Below the pieces are notes generated by a model. The model searched no databases and had not been told where the DNA came from. It saw only the letters and a list, made by a program, of their open reading frames with translations. This document shows, in pieces, positions 57,701 through 64,000 of a stretch of DNA of 64,000 nt. The first letter of the stretch is position 1. The number at the start of each line of letters is the position of its first letter. A program made the position numbers and the translations under genes. This DNA comes from Aaosphaeria pasadenensis (taxonomy: Eukaryota; Ascomycota; Dothideomycetes; Pleosporales), in assembly GCA_022813625.1 (NCBI GenBank), contig JAKLMB010000005.1:372001-436000 (forward strand), written 5' to 3'.

Positions 57701-58448
57701 ACAGCTCCTGGGGCAGCCTCGGCGGGCGGTGGTTCGGGGGACGGTCCGGGATCATCTGGAGGCGCCTGTGTCTCCTGGGTTGGTGGTGTTGCTTCCGGTG
57801 TAGCTTCCAGGCTCACTCCACCTTGATCACTAGGAGTGTTGTCTTCACTGGTCGGTTCTGCGGGATTCGTTGCAGCTTCTGTGGCCTTATCCTCTGCTGC
57901 TGGTGTATCTGTGACTGCTGGTGGATCGGAAGCAGGGGGCTCTTCCTTTGTTTCTGACACTACGACCTCATCCTGTGCGGCGGGCGGATCTGCTGGCGGT
58001 GCCTCTTCCGTAGGCGCAGCGGGCTCAGGTTCGGGCTCATTAGATGTCTCGGGTTCAGGAGCCGGAGGGGGAGGAGGTGGTGGAGGAGCAGCTTCTTCTG
58101 CTGGAGGTGGTTCCGATGCGAGTGGTTCTACAGCAGGTGCTTCTGGAGCAGGTGGTGGAGGCGGTGGAGGCTCTGGTGCTTCTACAATTGGGACACCGGA
58201 CGAATCTACAATCATGTCAATGAAGTAGCAATCTGGACAGCCATATAAGACATACCCGAACCCTCTTCATCTTCGTCATCGCTTTCACTGATCACTTGTA
58301 CTATACCTGGATGATAGAATGTTGGTGCTGGAGGTGCTACTATCCGTCTATATGTGGGCTTCGCCGCTCCTCCGGGAGTTTGATATAGTTGGCCGGGACT
58401 GTATGGATTTGCCCATGGAGATATCGAGACATTTGTGAACTGGCGCAT
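48712..58448 (-). CDS. Giant acidic, repeat-rich, disordered protein (one or two products)
   Basis: Exons 58256-58448, 53070-58205, 52792-53010 and 48712-52250 splice in frame to about 3,028 aa. The length includes a 10-N gap at 55194-55203. The start MRQFTNVSISPWANPYSPG is followed by a Tyr/Pro-rich segment and an acidic patch (SESDDEDEEG). Residues of about 65-1780 are Pro/Glu/Ala/Thr/Ser-rich with a Lys-rich island (about 275-400) and several tandem repeats. Exon 4 continues acidic and Pro/Glu-rich, then turns strongly basic with long Arg/Glu/Lys helices (RRHEERARKAAELLAEEERAR), further Arg/Ser-rich stretches and the ending GFFGGLKKIVK, which could bind membranes. No enzyme motif. Introns are 50, 59 and 541 nt. 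The long intron looks like a promoter (see 52251-52791), so the last exon may also be a separate 1,165-aa product from the ATG at 52209. Function unknown; tether or scaffold roles are guesses. Confidence 0.75.
52251..52791 (-). promoter_or_regulatory. Long intron with promoter-like features, possible second transcription start
   Basis: 541 nt, several times the length of most other introns here. It has good splice borders (GTAAGTG at the 52791 side, AACCAG at 52251) that keep frame. On the minus strand its last 200 nt are C/T-rich with a CCACCACCACC stretch, like fungal core promoters, and the first ATG in the downstream exon frame is at 52209. Alternative promoter use is inferred. Confidence 0.45.
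55058..55298. repeat. 18-bp coding minisatellite with assembly gap
   Basis: About 13 units of an 18-bp repeat, encoding Ser-Glu-Asp-Thr-Pro-Thr on the minus strand, with the central copies nearly identical and the edges diverged. A run of 10 N at 55194-55203 interrupts it; complete repeats would need 13 bases plus a multiple of 18 there, so the gap length is arbitrary, although it happens to keep the frame. Confidence 0.95.
56150..56260. repeat. 24-bp coding tandem repeat
   Basis: Four near-identical 24-bp units encoding Pro-Ala-Pro-Val-Asp-Glu-Pro-Ala on the minus strand, flanked by degenerate copies out to about 56480. Confidence 0.85.
56785..56935. repeat. Degenerate coding repeat, Glu-Glu-Ala-Ala-Pro type
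   Basis: Repeated GGAGCAGCTTCTTC-type blocks, encoding variants of EEAAPTSVEEAAPVE on the minus strand. Confidence 0.75.
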
Positions 58449-60846
58449 TGTTTGCAAGTGACTGGCGAAGCAGTCCTCTGGTTGCCCAAAGATGGGGTAA
58501 GTTGTACTACTTCGCTATATGCGAGACCCTTTTCGATCCATAGCTGTATATATCGAGACAAAAGACACGGCGGCGATGGGGCATACACGTGGGGTGAGGA
58601 GACAGGAATGCGGAGAGACAAATCAGAGACAGGTTTCAAGCTTGAGTATAATTGGACTTTCAACAATCGCGGCAAGACAGGCCGAGACGGCTTCGTGAGA
58701 CTGGCGAAAGAGAGCAATTGTAAGGCTGGTAGTCACAAGATCGACGAGAAGACCGATCAGAAGAACAAGGCAAGAATGTGGAAATTTTGGGTTTGTGTTC
58801 GCCATGTCGCCTCATGACGAAGAGTGTCGAAATCGCACGGAACCCCTGGTTGGCAACAACCCGTACCGTTCCGCGAACAGCGACTGGATGGGATACTTTG
58901 GCGAGAGGGCATTATTGGAGCCACGTCTGAATGAAATATGAGGTGCACGGAGGGCTTTCTCCAGCCGCGGTGACCATGCAACCATTTTCGAACTGCGTTA
59001 CCGTGCTGCATGACATATGTTGTTGTATGGCCATTGGGACGAGTGGGGAGCATTCAAAATGCGTGGTCTGATTGGGCGTGTGACAGCACATCGCAACGGC
59101 CCAAACGACGGTCTTGGGGATCGCGAAAGGGAGATGCGTGGGGAACGCTGTACATGAATGATTGACGCCGGCCCTCGTTCGGGCATCCCCTAGTACCTCA
59201 CTCAGCACTCCTCTCGTGCGCGGGTCCCAGTAGCAGCAGCAGCAGACATTTGGGTAGCCTGAATTGAATTGGAATGGGTGAATACAGGGGCGTGCATAGC
59301 CAGATGAGGATTGGATCTTGGGTAGACATTTGGTTGATGAGGCTGTTGCCAGTAGTCAGAAAGTGGACGAGGTGGATTGGGTGGGGAGTGGTGGAGTGAC
59401 GTGGTCGTCGCCAAGTCTTCGGTTAGTATGGGAGTTTGTGCTCTCTCAATCGCCCAACAGGGAAAAGATTGTGAAGAAGGATCGAAGGAATAGTTCCCCG
59501 CGAGCCGCTGGAAGCTCCAAAGAACAATCTCGCCGCGTCCGGCTCGTCCCCTGTGCAACGTTGCGCAACGTGCCACGAACTGGCCCACGGGCTAGAGGTT
59601 GATGAGATGACTTCCAGTGTACGGAGTATGCGTTCCCGTATTGGATGACCCCTCACCATCAAAACACTTGAGGGACCAAGTGACGAGATGTGGTCGATGT
59701 TGAGTGGAACTGCCACCACTTCTCCCCGCACGCTACCGTTTTTCCTGTTGTCGAGCGACTTGTCAGTCTTCCTGGTTTTACGGCGGCTATCGGGGTTCAG
59801 GTCATAGAGATAAGCAAAAGCAAGGCAGGACTGCAAGGGCGAATGTGGTGCCCCAACGTGTTCAATCCTCATACACTCTGGACCCCGGCCGTCGTGGCTC
59901 AATTTACCCCCCTCATGCCTCGCTTCCGACTCGATTCTTGTCGCTGGTTGTTTGGCACGTTTGCTCGCTGGGGTCTCGATGCCATCATTATAGGCTGTTC
60001 AACTCGCCCCTCCCGCTGCGACTTGCTTTTGCAGGATCCATTTCCCCTTGAGCTAGCAGGCCAGCGGTCCTCATCGGGCCCTCTCATTGTCGATGTCGAA
60101 GTCGTGCACTCGACAGCTCACCTTTAGCAACCACTTCTGGAACGGAGTTGTCATACTTTGCATCCCAAGTTCGTGATGACAGCACATTCTTCCCTGGAGG
60201 GACTTCGCAATGCTTCCGTAATATCTGACCCTTCTAGGTACTCCGTACGAACACTAGGTTCTGAGAGGGTCGTACAACACGTTGACGGAGTCCGATATTG
60301 CGGATTTGATCAAGGCCGGATGAATGTAAATCTGGGGAATGGCATATTGTAGTGAAACAATACTCTGATTAATGGTAGCCTAGGTTACCTTACTTGATCT
60401 TGAAACAGATATTGGGCGAATGCCACCAATTGCTGTCAACACCGCAGGCGCGAAATAATTCGACAATTCAACGACTGTCGTCGCTGCGTGCACACAAGCA
60501 AGTTAGATAAGGTGCGATTTTGATTTAATTTGCTCCCGTATCAGCACATCATTCTCGTGACCTTTCCTAATTCAAAAACGAAGCGCACCTAGCCCACGAC
60601 TCCCCTAAAGAACTCGCGCGAGGTAACCATGCGTTAATACTTTGCATATCCTAGTGCATCTCGTGAGCAAGATATCACCACCGAAAACACAGAAATTTCC
60701 GTAGCTCCGTAGATTTGGTCGATGATGATCGTGTGCCCGATTGCTTACGTGCTGTTAAGCGCTGCCACAGCGTCTTGTCCCCTTCCGCATCGTTCATCTC
60801 CTCGACATCTCGCCCCTTTCCCAAAGATGCAGAGATAATAGCGCGT
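58449..60846. other. Gene-poor region upstream of the giant gene
   Basis: 2.4 kb with only short open frames, none with recognisable domains or splice support. The left end is the promoter of the giant gene. Confidence 0.5.
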
Positions 60847-61368
60847 CTATTTTTTGATAGACTCTTGACCCATGCAAATTGCTGTTCCCTGAGCTCGGGC
60901 TAGCTTCGCAGTCTCCGGACTGGTTGGCACCATTACGAAAAGATTCTGAGACCTCGACATCGGCCGGTCCCGAAAGCACCAATTCTCGAATGTCATGTTT
61001 GAGGCAGCCTTGACTGTCGTTAACACGATCATGGGAACATTCGGTTTATTCAATAAGATGATGTCTCTTCCAGGTCTGTCGGAAGGGTCGATTTCTCGCG
61101 CTGCTAGTTCGCAGCTGTAGACCATGAGCGCATTCTTGTCCCATAGCTTCTCCCAATTTTTCCTGTCGTCATCTTGGTAGTTGTAGCAGTAGCAGAATAG
61201 GCCGAGTATCGATGCTCGGATGTGGAGTGAATTCGCAAAGTCGTCTCGTCTACGTCTGGCTGGATTTGATCCCTGGGAACTTCGAGGTGACGACGGTTGT
61301 GTCTCCTGGGATAGTTTTGATGCGGTTCTATCGCTAGATTGAAGAGGCTCCGTTGTAAAGTCAGACAT
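60847..61368 (-). CDS. Hypothetical protein
   Basis: Single open frame, 173 aa from the ATG at 61368 (MSDFTTEPLQ). The first 45 residues are Ser/Gln/Arg-rich with RRRR; the rest is a mixed, globular-looking sequence with FCYCYNYQDDDRKNWEKLW and VLTTVKAASNMTFENWCF. No signal peptide, membrane segment or known motif. The composition is ordinary for protein, which is the main support; an intron cannot be excluded. Confidence 0.5.
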   Translation of the reverse strand: MSDFTTEPLQSSDRTASKLSQETQPSSPRSSQGSNPARRRRDDFANSLHIRASILGLFCYCYNYQDDDRKNWEKLWDKNALMVYSCELAAREIDPSDRPGRDIILLNKPNVPMIVLTTVKAASNMTFENWCFRDRPMSRSQNLFVMVPTSPETAKLARAQGTAICMGQESIKK

Positions 61369-61979
61369 TGCCAAAGAACTCAGGGCGATGCCCTGGTGGC
61401 CGATAGTAAGTGTAATCTTTGATCACTCGTGCGATCTCCAATTACTTGTATGTGTACGTGAGGGCCGGAAGAATAATGTGTTGTATATGGATAGTGGACC
61501 AGAGTATGTTGCGAAGTGCTCTCACGAGCTACGAATATTCTAACGATAGTGAGTGTGTGTGTGAAGAGTCAAGTGTCGTCGCCTAAGCGTTATTGAGATG
61601 TCGTATGTGTCCTATTGAAGGTGCCATATTCGTTGGGTCTACCACTATTTCCTCAGGAACAAGACCAACCCGGAACAGTGAAAAGCCGTCGAACTTTCCT
61701 CGGGTCCCAACATGAGCTCAACCAGTCCGATGGGAACAACGATCCGCAGCTTCTGGATTTTCAAGACGGGAGTCACGTTCATGAGGTCCTATACGTGATT
61801 TACGCGTGCCTACCTAGAAAGGTACTTAAATAGTTCTTGCCGCAACGGATCAACAGAAGAAGAATGGGAAAGCACGCGTCATCGAGCACAGTACGTTCCT
61901 AAATCTTCTCACTTCATAAGAACGATTTCTCGACTCTAATTTTGCCTGTCTTTTGCCAAGTTACTCCCAATGAACCACC
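61369..61979. other. Intergenic region between divergent hypothetical genes
   Basis: 611 bp. A 72-codon plus frame at 61615-61833 was not accepted because no splice joins it to the next gene convincingly. Confidence 0.45.
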
Positions 61980-62879
61980 ATGGATGCAGCCCCAGCGCCA
62001 AAGAGCACACAGCTTGCTAAACCCGGTAGGCAAGCCTCAGTCCAATGTCCTTTTGTCACTGACATCAGAGAGCCGAATGGTTTCACTATTTGATCGATGC
62101 AGCTGTGGCAATTTCACTGGAACAATCCGAAGGAATCGTAAGGATCTACGACTCTGCAAATGCAGCCAAAATGAGCATCTTAGAAACGTTGAGCTCGCTG
62201 GCCGTCAAAAGCAAATATTCATGGCCTGTCTTTGCGGCCATGGAACTGGACTTCGATCAGATCATGCGACTTCGCCGAGCTCTGGTCACTGATCTGTACC
62301 AAGCCCTACTTGCTCAGGGTCGACTGCGTGTAGGGTCAGTGATTGACAATGATGGTGAGTTCTTGCGAGGGATTCGAGCAGACTCTTACTTAATTCCACA
62401 AAGGGCCCGAAAACCCACCTAAAAGACTCCGCTTGCGAGACGATACCGCGGTCACCAAGTGTTGTCCCACGCAGTGTGGTCTGCATCTCTACTGCCTTTG
62501 CGACACCGACTTGCACAGTGAAGTCTTTATCGCCAATGCTATGAAAACACTGCTCGAGCGCTCGGGAGTCAAAGCATCTGGTGTAATAAAATCCTGCAAG
62601 ACCTCTGACGAGCTAGCGGATCGCATTGTTGATGGGCTATATGAAAGCTATGGTTGGCCTTCCATGCTGGGACTAGGATCTCTCCAAGAACAACAATCTC
62701 GGTCGGAAAAACCACCTCTTGACTCGCCTCATCTTTCAGCCTCTTATGAGTTCAATGTGCCGGACAACGATGTAGCGATTAAGAGCGACAGGGAAACTAC
62801 GAGAATCTCACCAAAACAGAAACCATTGCCATCATCCAACAACCACAGCAGGAATGTCAAGGGGAAAGTGCATGAATGA
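61980..62879 (+). CDS. Hypothetical protein, three exons
   Basis: Exons 61980-62025, 62073-62354 and 62404-62879 encode 267 aa; introns are 47 and 49 nt. The start has a strong context (CCACCATGG). The splices give KPAEWFHYLIDAAVAISLEQ and DNDGPENPPKRLRL, smooth in sequence. Residues of about 15-110 look helical (FDQIMRLRRALVTDLYQALLAQGRL). A Cys-rich stretch follows (KCCPTQCGLHLYCLCDTD), and the C-terminal 70 residues are polar and disordered. I do not recognise the family; no signal peptide or membrane segment. Confidence 0.65.
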
Positions 62880-63126
62880 AGGAATGCAAAAGACTCGAAC
62901 AGGGCCTTAATGTAGTAGATGATGTAACGGCGCCGCCTGCGCTACCAGATGTACTCAAGATCATGACCACACTAATCCTTCAGATTGAGTGATGTAAACA
63001 TCAGTTGTTAGCCCTTGAACCGTTGATTCAGGCCGGGCACGAACACAATTAAAACAAACCTCATATATTATAGCACATTTGACTATAGTTGTCGTCATCC
63101 TATCATTTCATCGTGAAACCGTGCAC

Positions 63127-64000
63127 TTAGAGCAACAACCAATCCACTCCTATTACACATTTCCGTCCATCTACGCCCATGTCGATATCCCAAAAAGGCG
63201 CTCGTAAGCCAACGACAGACCCAACCCGAACACGAATGCCACCGGCGCCCCTCGAGCCCCCTTTCCCCGCGAGCAACACATAGGTTGAACCATCCTCAGC
63301 TACGCTATCCAGAAGCCTACTCGCATTATAGAGCCCTACATCAGTCTCTCCTTTGACCATGGTCCAGCCGCCATTATAGCACTCTACCTCCCCATTATTC
63401 CCACCGATGCCGCCGGTTTCCGTGATGCGGAGCTTGAATTTCACGCCGTCGTCCTTGTCGCGGCTCCAAGGCATGGTGTCTTTGGCTTGCGCCTGGTAGC
63501 CCGTGCTCGCCGTCTCGATGATCCACGATTGCATTGTCGAGGCCAGGCCGTCGGGAATGTACTTCTGACCCTTCCTCGACGGGGAAAATGTCTCGGGAAG
63601 CGGTGTTGCTAGCTTTCGAGGCGAAGGCGGAAGACGGGGGATCAGAAACGTGGGACGAGTGGCCATTGGGTTTGCGACCGCGGTCATCCCCGCCTCAGCA
63701 ACGGGTGCTGCTGGAAGTGAAAGTTTGGGAGCTGGGACGATGAATCTATGCGAAGAGGTACCCGGAGCCAGAGACGTCGTCGGGGCGGGAGTCTGTGGTG
63801 GTCGTTGGGCATGCAAACGATCCTGGATTGGAGATGTGGGCGGTTCTTGCGACAATCGGGGCCGCTTTGTTCTCCGGACCGAGAAGAGCATTTCGATGTC
63901 TTCGTCGTCCTCGCCTTCCTCCTCAGCTTTATTCCCTTCTTCTTCTGAAGCGAATGTCTGCGATTGCTCGATCGTTTGCGCGATGTCGACGTCGTCGCTA
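63127..64000 (-). CDS. Hypothetical protein, 5' part outside the window
   Basis: The frame is open from the stop at 63127 to the window edge (about 290 codons), so the gene is partial. The visible N-terminal part is acidic (FASEEEGNKAEEEGEDDEDIE), followed by a Pro/Ser-rich linker with basic SVRRTKRPR. The last 145 residues look like a compact beta-rich domain: SWIIETASTGYQAQ, FKLRITE, YVLLAGKGG, RVRVGSVVGLRAPFWDIDM, KCVIGVDWLLL. The final strands resemble an OB fold (inference only). A nuclear role is possible from the basic and acidic tails. No family recognised. The ATG at 63891 is internal and is not taken as the start. Confidence 0.65.
   Translation of the reverse strand, partial: SDDVDIAQTIEQSQTFASEEEGNKAEEEGEDDEDIEMLFSVRRTKRPRLSQEPPTSPIQDRLHAQRPPQTPAPTTSLAPGTSSHRFIVPAPKLSLPAAPVAEAGMTAVANPMATRPTFLIPRLPPSPRKLATPLPETFSPSRKGQKYIPDGLASTMQSWIIETASTGYQAQAKDTMPWSRDKDDGVKFKLRITETGGIGGNNGEVECYNGGWTMVKGETDVGLYNASRLLDSVAEDGSTYVLLAGKGGSRGAGGIRVRVGSVVGLRAPFWDIDMGVDGRKCVIGVDWLLL

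Noticed and set aside
59202..59902. Minus-strand frames of 128 and 159 codons
   Set aside because: They overlap each other in different frames and show only promoter-like low complexity.

Overview
The window is nuclear DNA of a filamentous ascomycete (Pezizomycotina). The gene models have short GT-AG introns (mostly 47-130 nt). Families typical of this group are present: a Zn2Cys6 transcription factor, a CYP55-type nitric oxide reductase, a secreted copper monooxygenase, and MFS permeases of the DHA1 and allantoate types. Genus cannot be read from the sequence. All exon coordinates were worked out by hand from frame, splice consensus and family alignment from memory; no transcript data were available. 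I found no tRNA, rRNA, CRISPR or intact transposon.

Layout. 1-8082 is gene-poor and holds one small C2H2 zinc-finger gene. 8083-11631 holds a divergent housekeeping pair: CCR4-NOT subunit NOT3/5 (minus) and D-aminoacyl-tRNA deacylase (plus). 12964-16809 holds a CYP55 nitric oxide reductase with a possible mitochondrial leader, an FMN-binding split-barrel protein and a small glycosylated secreted protein. 17527-22212 holds an OTU deubiquitinase, a TPMT-type methyltransferase and a DHA1 exporter. 23214-30063 holds a secreted lytic polysaccharide monooxygenase, an MDR reductase, a small secreted protein and a PflA-like radical SAM enzyme with a possible mitochondrial presequence. 30243-39579 is a run of four plus-strand genes without recognised family: two with TPR-like helices, then two membrane-anchored coiled-coil proteins of matching topology. 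39657-48290 is a plausible small metabolic cluster: MFS permease, Zn2Cys6 regulator, P450 and epoxide hydrolase, the regulator and P450 sharing one divergent promoter. 48712-58448 is a giant acidic, repeat-filled, disordered protein (about 3,028 aa as one spliced frame) with a promoter-like 541-nt intron that may make the locus produce two proteins. 60847-64000 holds three unrecognised genes, the last running off the window.

How the genes may work together. NOT3 and the tRNA deacylase share a 570-bp divergent promoter region and are general RNA and translation functions. The 39.7-48.3 kb group has the regulator, transporter, oxygenase and epoxide-opening enzyme expected of a small catabolic or detoxification module. 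The most unusual parts are the giant disordered gene, the paired membrane coiled-coil proteins, the radical SAM enzyme, and the first ATG of the nitric oxide reductase lying only 7 nt after a TATA-like element.
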